A DNA stretch of 64,000 nt from Nakamurella endophytica (lineage in GTDB: Bacteria; Actinomycetota; Actinomycetes; Mycobacteriales; Nakamurellaceae). Shown here piece after piece: positions 18,734 through 28,162 of the stretch. The notes beneath the pieces were generated by a model that ran no database searches, was not told the DNA's origin, and saw only the letters and a list, made by a program, of their open reading frames with translations. Every line of letters begins with the position of its first letter. Positions within the stretch are counted from its first letter, which is position 1. The stretch covers positions 204,243 to 268,242 of the forward strand of contig NZ_BMNA01000004.1 in assembly GCF_014646215.1 (NCBI RefSeq), read 5' to 3'. A program made the position numbers and the translations under genes.

Positions 18734-19162
18734 TCAGGACCGGGACAGCCGGGGAGCGACCGCCTGCTCGAGCCAGCCGACGATGTCCGCGGTGGCCGCG
18801 CCCGGGGTGAAGACTCCGTGCACGCCCAGTTCGGCCAGCGCGGCAATGTCGTCCGGCGGGATGATCCCGCCGCCGAACACCACGATGTCGGCGGCGTCCT
18901 CCGCGGCCAGCAGTTCCACCACGCGCCGGAAGTGCGTCATGTGCGCGCCGGAGAGCACCGACAGCCCGATGGCGTCGACGTCCTCGGCCAGGGCGGCGGC
19001 CACCACCTGTTGCGGCGTCTGGTGCAGGCCGGTGTAGACGACCTCCATCCCGGCGTCCCGCAGCGCCCGGGCGACGATCTTGACGCCGCGGTCGTGGCCG
19101 TCCAGGCCGACCTTGGCCACGACCACCCGGATCGGGCGGCTGCGCACCGCCGGCCCGCTCAC
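18734..19162 (-). CDS. Free-standing cobalamin-binding domain protein (mutase C-domain type)
   Basis: 142 residues, equal to the C-terminal B12 domain of methylmalonyl-CoA mutase and its relatives. [18 protein letters not shown] holds the D-x-H-x-x-G motif whose His23 would be the lower cobalt ligand. LSVLSGAHM (nucleotide-tail loop) and VVFGGGIIP follow. No mutase substrate domain is fused or adjacent. It may be the small subunit of an isobutyryl-, ethylmalonyl- or methylmalonyl-CoA mutase encoded elsewhere, or a B12 sensor. Location just upstream of sucCD fits a route into succinyl-CoA. The start is uncertain: GTG 19162 or GTG 19147. Confidence 0.85.
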   Translation of the reverse strand: MSGPAVRSRPIRVVVAKVGLDGHDRGVKIVARALRDAGMEVVYTGLHQTPQQVVAAALAEDVDAIGLSVLSGAHMTHFRRVVELLAAEDAADIVVFGGGIIPPDDIAALAELGVHGVFTPGAATADIVGWLEQAVAPRLSRS

Positions 19163-19265
19163 CGGGAGGACGTCCCGGCTCGGCGGGGCCGGACGCCGGG
19201 CGGCTGCGTGGGCCGCCCGGTCGGCACCGGCGATCCGCCGCCGGGCCGGTGCAACGACGACACGC

Positions 19266-21413
19266 TCACCGCGGGTCCCCTTCCGCCGACCGCCGGGGCC
19301 GGCCCTGCTGCCGTCCGCCGCCGCGAGCCCGGTCCGCGACGCCGCCGGGAGCACCGGCAGCGCCACCCCGCGACGTCCGTGTCGCGCTGCGGGGGCTCGA
19401 GGACGCCATTCTCGCCCCGGCGGCCGCCGCACCGCGCGCCGATCGCCCGGGGTCCCCCGCCGGCACGCCGCCGGCCGGTCCCCTCGCCGGGTCCGACGGC
19501 ACCCGCGCCGCCCACCCGGCCACCAGCACCGATCCGGCCAGCACCAGCACGGCGGCGGCCACCACCGCCGGGTAGCCGGCCCGCAACGCGAAACCGTCCT
19601 GGGCCCGGACCGCCGCCGGCACCACCAGCCGCACCAGCAGCGCGGCCGCCGCGGCCACGCCCGCACCGACGACGACGGACGGCAGGTCGCTGCGGAGGCC
19701 GGCCACCAGGCCGGCCGCCACGCCCAGGCACAGCAGCAGCAGCCCGGCACCGTCCACGGCCGACCCGGACAGCAGCGTCGGGCCGCTGCCGGCCGACGTC
19801 GCCAGCACCGGCAGCAGCCCGCTGACCAGCACCGCGACGACGAGCACCGCGGCCACGACGCCGGCGCGCTGCCGCACCGCCAGCGAGCTGTCCTCGTCCA
19901 CCAGGTCGGTGCGGGCGTCCTGCAGGCGCCGGACCGCCACCACACCGGACACCGCGGCCGCGACGCCGAGCAGCGACGCGACGATCCCCCACCACAGCCC
20001 CGGCCCCATCGACCAGCGGTGCGGCGTCGCGCCGGCGACGCCGGCCGTGACCTGGGCACTGGCCCGCACGGTGCCGTACACCGCCAGCCCGGCGGTCGTC
20101 GCCCAGACCGCCGGCAGCCAGGCGAGCCCGAGGGCCGCGGCACCCGCCGGCGCCGTCGCCGGGACGAGCGCCGCGACACCGGCGACGGCCAGCAGCAGGG
20201 CCACCACGAGGAAGGGCCCACCGATCGACGCCGACAGCGGGTAGCCGCCGGGGCGGGGCGGATCCGCGGCGCCGTCGACGAGCAGGCCGCTGGTCCGCGC
20301 CGCGAGCACCGCCGCACCTGCCGCGAGCAGCGCCAGCACCCCTGCCAGCAGCCCCGGCAGGCGCCGGCCGCCCGTCCGGTCGCCGCCGGCGAGGACATCG
20401 CTGCCCGGCCCCGCCGTCGCGACCCCGCCGCCCGGCGGGCGGGGACCACGCCGGAGCAGCGGCACGGACAGGGCCAGGAGCAGCCCACCGGCGACCAGGG
20501 CCCACACCGTGCCCTCGACCCGGACGCCGATCCCCGCCGCCCGGACCAGCAGCGCGGTCAGGGCCGGCACGGCGACCGCCGCCGCCACCCCGCAGAGCAA
20601 CGCGGCGGCCAGGCGCCGCGGCAGCAGCGGGGCCACCAGCACCGCGGCTCCGGCGAGGACGGCGAGCACCAGCGCGCCGGACAGGTCCCACAGGCCCAGC
20701 GCGGGCGGCAGGGCCCGGCTCGCCAGGTAGCCACCGGCGTACGGCACCGACACCGCACCGACCAGCACGGCGACCGCACCGAGCAACCCGACGACGACCG
20801 GCGGTCCGGCGCGGCGCACCTCGGCGGCGTCGTCGCCCCCCGCGCCACGGACGGCGAGTCCGGGTCCGTCCGCCCCGTCGCCGGCACCCTCCCCACCGGC
20901 GAGGGCGCCCACCGCGGGCGGGCCGTCGGCGGCGAGCGGGTCGACCGGGTCCCGGTCCGGATCGCCGAAGGCGCGGACCATCCCGCGAGCGGCGAGCAGC
21001 CCGCCGGCCACGGCCAGCAGGTCGCCGGCCAGCAGCAGCACGGCACCGGCGGGCGCGGCGGTCACCGGCAACGCGTGGACCGAGGCCTCGTGGAACAGCT
21101 CGGGACGCACGGCGTCCCCGGGATCGGTCACGGCACCGAGATCGGCGAGCAGGCGACCGGCCGCGAGCGTGCCGGCGCCGGCGGCGGCCGCCAGCCCGGC
21201 GAGCGGGCGCCAGGCGGCCAGGGCGAGGACCACCACGGGGACCAGCAGCACGGCCCAGGGCGCGGCACCGGCCGGACCGGGTGGGCTGCCGTCGGCCGTC
21301 CGCACCAGCCCGACGACCGGCGCCAGCGCCCCCAGCAGCGCGCCGACCAGCACCAGCGCCGCCGGAGCCAGCACGGTGCGGGCCGACGACACCGGCGAGG
21401 GGGCGGCGGTCAC
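19266..21413 (-). CDS. Large polytopic membrane protein, unknown function
   Basis: 715 residues, about 18 hydrophobic segments rich in Ala, Val and Leu, starting with [23 protein letters not shown]. Two acidic, Gly-rich loops (around residues 160-190 and 330-350) and a basic, Ser/Arg-rich cytoplasmic tail of some 70 residues ([14 protein letters not shown]) are the only soluble parts. No transporter or glycosyltransferase motif is evident. The GTG at 21413 has no clear ribosome-binding site, so the start is provisional. A minus-strand TACCGT at 21488-21493 is a candidate -10. It faces away from the two small membrane proteins that follow. Confidence 0.6.
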   Translation of the reverse strand: MTAAPSPVSSARTVLAPAALVLVGALLGALAPVVGLVRTADGSPPGPAGAAPWAVLLVPVVVLALAAWRPLAGLAAAAGAGTLAAGRLLADLGAVTDPGDAVRPELFHEASVHALPVTAAPAGAVLLLAGDLLAVAGGLLAARGMVRAFGDPDRDPVDPLAADGPPAVGALAGGEGAGDGADGPGLAVRGAGGDDAAEVRRAGPPVVVGLLGAVAVLVGAVSVPYAGGYLASRALPPALGLWDLSGALVLAVLAGAAVLVAPLLPRRLAAALLCGVAAAVAVPALTALLVRAAGIGVRVEGTVWALVAGGLLLALSVPLLRRGPRPPGGGVATAGPGSDVLAGGDRTGGRRLPGLLAGVLALLAAGAAVLAARTSGLLVDGAADPPRPGGYPLSASIGGPFLVVALLLAVAGVAALVPATAPAGAAALGLAWLPAVWATTAGLAVYGTVRASAQVTAGVAGATPHRWSMGPGLWWGIVASLLGVAAAVSGVVAVRRLQDARTDLVDEDSSLAVRQRAGVVAAVLVVAVLVSGLLPVLATSAGSGPTLLSGSAVDGAGLLLLCLGVAAGLVAGLRSDLPSVVVGAGVAAAAALLVRLVVPAAVRAQDGFALRAGYPAVVAAAVLVLAGSVLVAGWAARVPSDPARGPAGGVPAGDPGRSARGAAAAGARMASSSPRSATRTSRGGAAGAPGGVADRARGGGRQQGRPRRSAEGDPR

Positions 21414-21716
21414 GGGATCGACGGCTCGGCCGGGCGGTTCCCGCCGCACCGGCCACCGCGGGCGGCTGCGGCAGAATGCACCCGACGACGGTAGCAACGG
21501 TGCCGTCGACGACCGGTGCACACGGGTCCGGCAGCGCTGGGCCGAGCGCCGGGCAGATGCGGGTCCGGCGTCGGGTCGGCGGCGGGCACGACGTCGGGCA
21601 GGATGCGGCCCGGCGCCCGCCCTGGTGCCGGGCACGGTCGCGCCGGCGCCCGACAGCGCGCCGGTCGGCTGCCGGGACGGACCCGGGGAGACGACGGGAG
21701 GCCCGGTGACGACGCG

Positions 21717-22070
21717 GTGATCGCCGGTCTTGCGTACGGGCTGCTGGCCGCCGGCCTGGTGCTCGCCCTCTGGACGGGCATCCAGGGCGGCCGCCACCGC
21801 CCCACGACCGAGGCGCAGATGGTCGGCGCCATCGTGGTCGAGGCGGGGCTGCTGGTGCAGGCCGTGCTGGCGCTGGTGCGGCTGTCGTCCGCCCACCTGT
21901 CCGAGCCGGTGACCTTCGTCGCCTACACCGTCGGCGTGCTGCTGCCGCTGCCGCTCGGCTTCCAGCTCGCCCGGATCGAACGGACCCAGTGGGGGTCGGC
22001 GGCGCTGTGCTTCACTGCGGTCGTGGTGGCCGTGATGAACCTGCGCCTGCTGGCGCTCTGGCGTGGCTGA
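21717..22070 (+). CDS. Small four-helix membrane protein, unknown function
   Basis: 117 residues with hydrophobic segments at about 2-20 (AGLAYGLLAAGLVLALW), 36-55, 68-86 and 95-113, ending RLLALWRG. A cytoplasmic R-x-x-P-T-T-E-A-Q loop follows helix 1. GTG 21717 is used; GGGAGG lies 15 bases upstream, farther than usual. The gene overlaps the next one by eight bases, so they form a coupled pair. The 303 bases upstream, shared with the divergent large membrane protein, hold no further gene that I can support. Confidence 0.6.
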   Translation: MIAGLAYGLLAAGLVLALWTGIQGGRHRPTTEAQMVGAIVVEAGLLVQAVLALVRLSSAHLSEPVTFVAYTVGVLLPLPLGFQLARIERTQWGSAALCFTAVVVAVMNLRLLALWRG

Positions 22071-22632
22071 CCCGGCCGCCGGATCCGGTCGCCCGGCCCC
22101 CGGGGTGCAGCCGGCCGCCGGATCGGAGCCGCACGTCGACGCGGCACCCGCCGGCCAGGACCCCGCCGGACTGTCACCCGCCGGCCAGGACCCCGCCGCG
22201 GTCCCGGTGACCGCGGAGCCGGTCGGCGACGAGGACCAGCTGCCGACCGGACCGCGGCGCATCCTGGTCGCCTTCTACGCGATCTTCGCGCTGGCCGCGA
22301 CCGCCCGGGCCGTCGTGCAGCTGAGCACCGCCTTCGACCAGGCACCGCTGGCCTACCTGCTGTCGCTGTTCTCCGGCATCGTCTACCTCGGCGCAACGCT
22401 CGGCCTGGTCACCGAGCGCCGGTGGTCCCGCCCGCTGGCCTGGGCCTCCTGCGGCACGGAGCTGGTCGGCGTGCTGGTCATCGGCGTCGCGTCACTGGTC
22501 GACCACGAGGCGTTCCCCCGGGACACCGTGTGGTCGCGGTTCGGCAGCGGCTACGGGTACTTCCCCGTCCTGCTGCCGCTGCTCGGGCTGCTCTGGCTGC
22601 GCTACAGCCGGCCCGGCGCCCCTCGGGACTGA
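22063..22632 (+). CDS. Membrane protein with disordered N-terminus, unknown function
   Basis: 189 residues. The first 60 are disordered and contain a repeated PAGQDPA motif encoded by a direct repeat near 22147-22197. Four membrane helices follow (ILVAFYAIFALAATARAVV, LLSLFSGIVYLGATLGLV, WASCGTELVGVLVIGVASLV, FPVLLPLLGLLWL). The conserved-looking loop HEAFPRDTVWSRFGSGYGYFP may be extracytoplasmic. GTG 22063 overlaps the preceding stop. I do not recognise the family with certainty. Confidence 0.6.
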   Translation: MADPAAGSGRPAPGVQPAAGSEPHVDAAPAGQDPAGLSPAGQDPAAVPVTAEPVGDEDQLPTGPRRILVAFYAIFALAATARAVVQLSTAFDQAPLAYLLSLFSGIVYLGATLGLVTERRWSRPLAWASCGTELVGVLVIGVASLVDHEAFPRDTVWSRFGSGYGYFPVLLPLLGLLWLRYSRPGAPRD

Positions 22633-22651
22633 CCGCGGCGTCGCCACCCGG

Positions 22652-24076
22652 TCAGCGAGCGCCCGTCGACCGCGCCGTGCCGGGCTCCGGGGCGGTCACC
22701 CGGATCGGGTCGGCCAGCCGCCGGTACAGCACCAGGTACAGGACGAACGCCAGCACGAAACCGACCTGGAAGGTCAGGTCACCGATCTGCGCCAGCCGCG
22801 CCGCGACGGGACCCCTGTAGAACGTCTGGTTCGAGAACAGCCAGATGGACAGCACCGCCGAGACGAGCATGGCCACGAAGCCGGCCCAATTCCGGTAGCC
22901 GGTGTCCGAGTACACCGTCTCGCCGGGCCGGAACCGGCGCAGCAGCCGGTCGGCGAACACCACAGCGAGCCACGGCCCCACCCAGTAGGCGATCACCAGC
23001 AGGAAACTCTCGTAGCTGGCGATGTTGTGGAGGCCGAACGAGGCCACCACGAAACCGGCGATGCCCATGACGACCGCGATGGCGGCCCGCAGCCAGTGCA
23101 GCCGGACGGTGAACCCCATGGCGGCGAACGAGATCGCGCTGGAGTACACGTTCAGTGCATTGGCGGCGACGGCCCCCAGGGCGATGCCCAGCAGGGTGAG
23201 CTTGCCCAGCCAGTCGGGCAGCACGCTGGTGTAGCCGAGGGTGGGGTTCCCCGTGTACGAGCCACCGCCGAGCACCGAGAAGGCGGCGGCACCGAACGAC
23301 TCCAGCAGCACGCACGAGACGAGGACGCCCAGCCCGGCGAAGATGCCGGCGGGGCGCCCGGTCCCGGGCGGCAGGTAGCGGGTGTAGTCGGCGCCGTAGG
23401 GGTTCCAGCCGGCCGCGTACCCGAAGGTGGCGCCCAGCAACACCCACCAGGCGCCGGGGAACGCGCCGGCGGCCGGCGCGCCGAGGTGGGCCTTGGACAG
23501 GATCACCACCCCGCCGGCCAGGAAGATCACCGTCAGGACGGGCGCGGCGAACCGCTCGAAGACGTGGATCAGGTTGTGGCCGAAGAAGGCCAGCAGCAGC
23601 ATCAGGACCACGACCACGGCGAGTGCCAGGTACAGGTCGAGGCCGGTCAGCGCGGACAGCGCGAAGGCGCCGCTGACGCTGTTCACCGCGAACCAGCCGA
23701 CACCGGCCACCAGCCAGTTCAGCCCGGCCGGCAGGATGTTGCCGCGGTAGCCGAAGGCCCGGCGGGACAGCACCATCTGGCAGTAGCCGGTGTCCGGTCC
23801 CCAGCTCGACAGCACCGCCTGGGTCGTCGAGCCCAGGGCGCTGCCGATCACCACCGCCCAGAACGTCTGCCAGAAGCCGAGTCCGAAGATCAGGCCGAGC
23901 GCGCCGACGTAGATCGTCGAGAACTCCATGTTCGGCGAGATCCAGGTCCAGAGCATCTGCACCGGGCGGCCGTGCCGCTCGGAGAGCGGGATCACTTCGG
24001 CGCCACCGGGTTCGACGGCGGCGACGCGGGCGCCGTAGTGCCGGTCACCGGCCACGTCCACGGGGGCAGAGCTCAT
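22652..24076 (-). CDS. NCS1-family permease (purine/cytosine type)
   Basis: 474 residues and about twelve membrane helices. The family (nucleobase:cation symporter 1, e.g. CodB, PucI) imports cytosine, purines, allantoin or hydantoins with a cation. WTWISPNMEFSTIYVGALG in helix 1 and GWNPYGADYTRYLPPGTG after helix 6 are typical for the cytosine/purine branch. ATG 24076 follows GAGGATG. It stands alone between pcrA and two small membrane genes; no catabolic gene nearby names the substrate. Confidence 0.85.
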   Translation of the reverse strand: MSSAPVDVAGDRHYGARVAAVEPGGAEVIPLSERHGRPVQMLWTWISPNMEFSTIYVGALGLIFGLGFWQTFWAVVIGSALGSTTQAVLSSWGPDTGYCQMVLSRRAFGYRGNILPAGLNWLVAGVGWFAVNSVSGAFALSALTGLDLYLALAVVVVLMLLLAFFGHNLIHVFERFAAPVLTVIFLAGGVVILSKAHLGAPAAGAFPGAWWVLLGATFGYAAGWNPYGADYTRYLPPGTGRPAGIFAGLGVLVSCVLLESFGAAAFSVLGGGSYTGNPTLGYTSVLPDWLGKLTLLGIALGAVAANALNVYSSAISFAAMGFTVRLHWLRAAIAVVMGIAGFVVASFGLHNIASYESFLLVIAYWVGPWLAVVFADRLLRRFRPGETVYSDTGYRNWAGFVAMLVSAVLSIWLFSNQTFYRGPVAARLAQIGDLTFQVGFVLAFVLYLVLYRRLADPIRVTAPEPGTARSTGAR

Positions 24077-24102
24077 GGCGGCATCCTCGCGACGATCTTG
24101 AG

Positions 24103-24119
24103 CAGCGGCAAGGCCGCTG
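24103..24119. terminator. Hairpin between pcrA and the permease
   Basis: A perfect 7-bp inverted repeat CAGCGGC / GCCGCTG, loop of three, lies about 70 bases beyond the pcrA stop and 27 before the permease ATG. It may end pcrA transcription or be part of the permease leader. Confidence 0.35.
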
Positions 24120-24189
24120 TCGACGTTGTGGTCCGCGGGCCCGGTACCCGGCCGGCCGGTCGGCACGCGCCCCGCGGGCGGGCCCGGTG

Positions 24190-27051
24190 TCAGAGCTTGG
24201 TCATCGGCACACCGCCGATGAGCATCAGCCGGATCGTCCCGGCACTGCCGAAGTCGATGACGGCGGTCGTCCGCACGCCCATCCCGGACACCTCGGTCAC
24301 CTTGCCCAGCCCGTACTTGTCGTGGGAGACGCGGTCGCCGACGGCCAGCACCAGTGGCGGCCGGTTCGTGGTGCGGCTCGGTGTCCGCTCGCCGAACCGC
24401 GACGCCGTCACCGGCGCCGACCGGGCCTGCGCCCACCCGGACCGGTTCGCGAAGGCGCCGCCGGGCCCGAACGAGTCCGGCCGGTCGACGAACGGCACGG
24501 TCTCCACCATCCGCCGCCAGTGCAGGACCTCGCCGGGGATGTCGTCGAGGAACCGCGACGGCGGGTTGCTGCTCGGCTGACCCCACGCCGACCGCTGCAC
24601 CGCCCGCGAGACGTACAGCCGCTGCCGTGCCCGGGTGATCCCGACGTAGGCCAGCCGGCGCTCCTCGGCGAGCTCCTTCTCGTCGGCCAGCGACCGCAGG
24701 TGCGGGAAGATCCCGTCCTCCATGCCGGTCAGGAAGACGACCGGGAACTCCAGGCCCTTGGCGGTGTGCAGGGTCATCAGCGTGACGACGCCGTCCTCCG
24801 AGTCCGGCACCGAGTCGGCGTCGGCCACCAGGGACAGCTGTTCCAGCACCGCGCTGAGCACCTCGCCCGGCGTGCGCAGCGACGCGGCCGCCGGCGCCTC
24901 GCCGGGAACCAGCGGTGCCGGGCCGTCGTCGCCGTCCTCCGGCACCGCGTCGCCCGCCACCTCGCGCGCGGACCCGCCCGCCGCCCGGTCCTCGGCCGGC
25001 CCGTCCCCCGCCGCGGGTCCGGACACCGCACCGGCGACGGGCACCGCGTCGTCACCGGGCAGCCCGTCGAGCCCACCGGCACCCCGTGCCGCCCGAGCCG
25101 GGGGCGCTCCCCGCTCGGCCTCCACCGCCACCTGCCAGGCCTTGGGCCGGCGTGCGGCGCCGGCACCCGGCGCGGGAGGGTCGCCGACACGGTCGTCCGG
25201 GCCCGGCAGCTGGGCGGCGGCGGCCGCGGCGCCCTCCGCCGTGTCGTCCAGCTCGACCGGGTCCTCGCCGGCCGCGGCCGTGGCGACCGCGCCGGCCAGC
25301 AAGAGTTCGGTGTTCTCCCGCAGCACGCTGACCAGCTGGTCGAGGTTCTCCAGGCGGGCGTAGTCCTGCGGGTCCTGCGACGCCTCCAGCTCGGCCCGGT
25401 AGCCGGTGCGGTCCAGCACGGCGGTCAGCAGCTCGGCCGGGTCGCTGCCGTTGGCCACCAGCTCGCGCAGCCCGTCCATCAGCTCGACGAATCCCTTGAC
25501 GGCGTTCACCGACCGGGTGACCAGGCCCGGGACGTCACCGGCGCGGGTCAGCGCGGTGGCGAACGGGATCCGCTGCTGCTCGGCGAAGAACGCCACCGTC
25601 GCCTCGGCGCGGTCGCCGATCCCCCGGCGCGGCGTGTTGAGCACCCGCCGCAGCGACACCTCGTCGTCGGGGTTGGCGACCGCGCGGAGGTAGGCCAGGG
25701 CGTCGCGGACCTCGCGGCGCTCGTAGAACCGGACGCCGCCGACGATCCGGTAGGGCATGCCGGTGCGGACGAACACGTCCTCGATGGCACGGGAGGCGGC
25801 GTTGGTCCGGTAGAAGACGGCGACGTCGCCGAACCGGATGCCCTCGTTGTCGACGAGCGAGTCGATCTCGCCCGCGACGAACTGGGCCTCCTCGTGCTCG
25901 TTGTCCCCGACGTAGCCGACGATCTGCGGTCCGCCCGGCTCCGCGGTCCACAGGTTCTTGGCCCGCCGCTCCGGGTTCCGGGCGATCACCGCGTTGGCCG
26001 CGGACAGGATGTTCTGCGTGGAGCGGTAGTTCTGCTCCAGCAGGATCGTCTGGGCGTCCGGGTAGTCCCGCTCGAACTCGACGATGTTGCGGATGGTGGC
26101 GCCGCGGAACGCGTAGATCGACTGGTCGGCGTCGCCGACGACCACCAGCTCGGCCGGCTCCACGGCGCCCGGCGTGCCCGGCTCTGCCCTGGTCCCGACC
26201 AGCGCGCGGACCAGCTCGTACTGGGCGTGGTTGGTGTCCTGGTACTCGTCGACCAGCACGTGCCGGAACCGGCGGTGGTAGTGCTCGGCGACCGCCGGAT
26301 AGGTCCGCAGCAGGTGCACCGTCTGCATGATCAGGTCGTCGAAGTCGAACGCCGACGCGGCCCGGAGCCGCTGCTGGTAGCCGGCGTAGACCTTGGCCAC
26401 CAGCTGCGCCATGTCCGTGTCGGCCCTGGTCGCCGCGCTCTCCGCGTCCACCAGCTCGTTCTTGAGGGTGGAGATGGCGCCGGCCAGCGTGCGCGCCGAC
26501 ACCTTCTTGACGTCCAGGTCCAGGTCCGCGGCGACCAGCTGCACCAGCCGCTGCGAGTCGGCCTGGTCGTAGATGGTGAAGCTGCTGCGGATGCCCAGCG
26601 TCGACGCCTCGTTCCGCAGGATGCGCACGCACATGGAGTGGAACGTCGACACCCACATGGCCCGGGCCCGGGGCCCGACCAGGTCGGTGACCCGCTGCTT
26701 CATCTCGGCGGCGGCCTTGTTGGTGAAGGTGATCGCCAGGATCTCGCCGGGCCGGGCGCCGCCGGCCGCCAGGAGGTACGCGATCCGCCGGGTGAGCACC
26801 CTGGTCTTGCCCGATCCGGCGCCGGCCACCACCAGCAGCGGCGCCCCGCGGTGCTGCACCGCACCCCGCTGCGGGCCGTTCAGCCCGGCGAGCAACTCCG
26901 CGCCGGCGTCCGCGGCCGACTGCCCACCGGCCGGGCGCGCGGCACCTCCCGGACCGCCCGCCGGGGCCACAGGTCCCGCGGACCGGGGCGCGCCGAAGGT
27001 CCGCGTCGAGGTCGCCGGCGCGGCGGACGGCAACTCGAACAGACCGGTCAT
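24190..27051 (-). CDS. pcrA: UvrD/PcrA-type ATP-dependent DNA helicase
   Basis: 953 residues. Superfamily 1 motifs: Walker A AGAGSGKTRVL (76-86), motif Ia TFTNKAAAEMKQRV, motif II VDEYQDTNHAQYELV, motif III GDADQSIYAFRGA, motif IV NYRSTQNIL, motif V LMTLHTAKGLEFPVVFL, motif VI EERRLAYVGITRARQRL. The C-terminus has the Tudor-like GDRVSHDKYGLGKV. The protein unwinds DNA in repair and replication restart. A Pro/Ala/Gly/Asp-rich insertion of about 130 residues (roughly 590-722) interrupts the region before motif V. The 5' end has a 55-residue disordered extension. ATG 27051 lies just 10 bases beyond a TAACCT -10 box. Confidence 0.95.
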   Translation of the reverse strand: MTGLFELPSAAPATSTRTFGAPRSAGPVAPAGGPGGAARPAGGQSAADAGAELLAGLNGPQRGAVQHRGAPLLVVAGAGSGKTRVLTRRIAYLLAAGGARPGEILAITFTNKAAAEMKQRVTDLVGPRARAMWVSTFHSMCVRILRNEASTLGIRSSFTIYDQADSQRLVQLVAADLDLDVKKVSARTLAGAISTLKNELVDAESAATRADTDMAQLVAKVYAGYQQRLRAASAFDFDDLIMQTVHLLRTYPAVAEHYHRRFRHVLVDEYQDTNHAQYELVRALVGTRAEPGTPGAVEPAELVVVGDADQSIYAFRGATIRNIVEFERDYPDAQTILLEQNYRSTQNILSAANAVIARNPERRAKNLWTAEPGGPQIVGYVGDNEHEEAQFVAGEIDSLVDNEGIRFGDVAVFYRTNAASRAIEDVFVRTGMPYRIVGGVRFYERREVRDALAYLRAVANPDDEVSLRRVLNTPRRGIGDRAEATVAFFAEQQRIPFATALTRAGDVPGLVTRSVNAVKGFVELMDGLRELVANGSDPAELLTAVLDRTGYRAELEASQDPQDYARLENLDQLVSVLRENTELLLAGAVATAAAGEDPVELDDTAEGAAAAAAQLPGPDDRVGDPPAPGAGAARRPKAWQVAVEAERGAPPARAARGAGGLDGLPGDDAVPVAGAVSGPAAGDGPAEDRAAGGSAREVAGDAVPEDGDDGPAPLVPGEAPAAASLRTPGEVLSAVLEQLSLVADADSVPDSEDGVVTLMTLHTAKGLEFPVVFLTGMEDGIFPHLRSLADEKELAEERRLAYVGITRARQRLYVSRAVQRSAWGQPSSNPPSRFLDDIPGEVLHWRRMVETVPFVDRPDSFGPGGAFANRSGWAQARSAPVTASRFGERTPSRTTNRPPLVLAVGDRVSHDKYGLGKVTEVSGMGVRTTAVIDFGSAGTIRLMLIGGVPMTKL

Positions 27052-27061
27052 GACGGCGACC

Positions 27062-27067
27062 AGGTTA
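27062..27067 (-). promoter_or_regulatory. Possible pcrA -10 box (near-leaderless)
   Basis: Minus-strand TAACCT ends 10 bases before ATG 27051, and no ribosome-binding site is visible between them. The message would start within a few bases of the ATG. Confidence 0.35.
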
Positions 27068-27320
27068 CCCGCGGGCACCGACAGGGCCCGGTGGCCGGCG
27101 GCTCCGGCACGGCGCGGCGAGCACGGCATGCCACGGCACGGTGGGCACGCCACGGCGGCCACACGGCACGACCGACGTGCCGGCGACCTGAGCCGTGACG
27201 GTTGGGACCGTTGGCACTCGGTGGGGCTTGTGTGCCAGCACCCCGCTCGCCCACCATCACATGATCACCGCTGTGGCCCGACCGGCGGTCCTCGCGACCG
27301 CCGGCAGGGGGGAGGTCGAC

Positions 27321-27881
27321 ATGTCCGCTGTTCCCGAGCCCTCGACACCGCCGCCGGCCCCGCCGCGCACCGTCGAGGTGTCCGCCTTCCAGGCCGCCGG
27401 ACGGCTGCGCGGCTTCGTCGTCTCCGGCCGGTGGCCGGCGTCCACCCTGGAGTGGGTCAAGTTCCTGGTGGTGGCGGTCCGGGTGGCGAGCGTGCCGGGA
27501 CTGCTGCCGATGACGACGGTGTTCCGGGTCCGCGAGGAGCTGCCCGACGACCCGCAGCCGGAGACGGTGGGGGTGGTGCTCGCCGAGGGCACGTTCGCCG
27601 GCCAGGACGCGCTGCCGCCCGGGCACTTCGCCGGCCACCAGCCGCCCGGACTGCTGGTCCTGCACCCGCCGTCGGAGACCCGGCCGTCGCTGCCCGAGCA
27701 CGACGGCGTCGCGTCGGGCTGCGTGCTGCTGCCCGGCATCCCGCACCTGGGGCTGGACCACCGCGCCGGGTGGGTCCAGGCGGACCACACCGGCACCGTG
27801 ACGACCATGATCGGCCGGGCCGGCATCGACCCCAAGGACGACGCCGACACCGCCGTGCTGGCCATGCTGCTCGCCGCCTGA
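27321..27881 (+). CDS. Hypothetical protein, unknown function
   Basis: 186 residues starting at ATG 27321, preceded by GGGGGGAGG; an earlier in-frame ATG at 27261 lacks a site. No membrane segments. Visible stretches include STLEWVKFLVVAVRVASVPG, TVFRVREELP, and GLDHRAGWVQADHTGTVTTMIGR near the end. I do not recognise a domain. It is divergent from pcrA, in the position next to chorismate mutase, but the leader region after it suggests chorismate mutase has its own promoter. Confidence 0.6.
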   Translation: MSAVPEPSTPPPAPPRTVEVSAFQAAGRLRGFVVSGRWPASTLEWVKFLVVAVRVASVPGLLPMTTVFRVREELPDDPQPETVGVVLAEGTFAGQDALPPGHFAGHQPPGLLVLHPPSETRPSLPEHDGVASGCVLLPGIPHLGLDHRAGWVQADHTGTVTTMIGRAGIDPKDDADTAVLAMLLAA

Positions 27882-27914
27882 CCGCGTCCCCTCCGGGGCG
27901 GCGCCGGGGGCCCC

Positions 27915-27961
27915 GCGCGACGGCCCTGCGCGACGGCCCTGCGCGACGGCCCTGCGGGACG
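27915..27961. repeat. 13-bp tandem repeat downstream of the 27.3-kb gene
   Basis: Three and a half copies of GCGCGACGGCCCT lie just ahead of the chorismate mutase leader. Confidence 0.85.
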
Positions 27962-28000
27962 ACCACCGGACACGGCAGCGCGGCCGTCCGCCCGGTGTGC

Positions 28001-28006
28001 TTTGAT
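28001..28006 (+). promoter_or_regulatory. Possible extended -10 box of the chorismate mutase leader
   Basis: TTTGAT preceded by TGC (extended -10) ends six bases before the leader-peptide ATG, the same spacing as at the leaderless MarR promoter. No -35 is seen. Confidence 0.35.
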
Positions 28007-28012
28007 GAGCCC

Positions 28013-28069
28013 ATGTCCAGCCGCCGGTTTTACGTCGGGTACCGGATCCCGGTGCCCGTCAGCGGCTGA
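28013..28069 (+). CDS. Phe/Tyr-containing leader peptide ahead of chorismate mutase
   Basis: An 18-residue reading frame, MSSRRFYVGYRIPVPVSG. Phe6, Tyr7 and Tyr10 are the end products of the pathway that chorismate mutase feeds. The Phe codon is TTT, rare in this genome. A 10-bp hairpin (28036-28058, one G-U pair) overlaps the codons after Tyr7, and a stronger hairpin follows at 28088-28118, 19 bases after the TGA. This is the layout of a ribosome-mediated attenuator. Translation probably starts on a leaderless message. No such peptide is known to me; the function is inferred from codon content and position. Confidence 0.6.
   Translation: MSSRRFYVGYRIPVPVSG
28036..28058 (+). promoter_or_regulatory. 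Pause-type hairpin inside the leader peptide
   Basis: CGGGTACCGG / CCGGTGCCCG pair over ten bases (one G-U) with loop ATC. A ribosome stalled at the Phe6-Tyr7 codons would cover its left arm. Confidence 0.5.
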
Positions 28070-28087
28070 ACCCCACCCGCCACGACG

Positions 28088-28118
28088 ACGCCCCGCGGTC
28101 CACCCGGACCCGGGGCGT
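28088..28118 (+). terminator. Attenuator hairpin of the chorismate mutase leader
   Basis: ACGCCCCG (28088-28095) pairs with CGGGGCGT (28111-28118), and GGTCC with GGACC inside, around loop ACCC, with one bulged C. GTTTCCC follows. It lies between the leader peptide and the chorismate mutase start at 28163. Confidence 0.55.
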
Positions 28119-28162
28119 TTCCCGTTCCCGGGCGGGCCGGACGGGCGAGAATGGGACGACCG

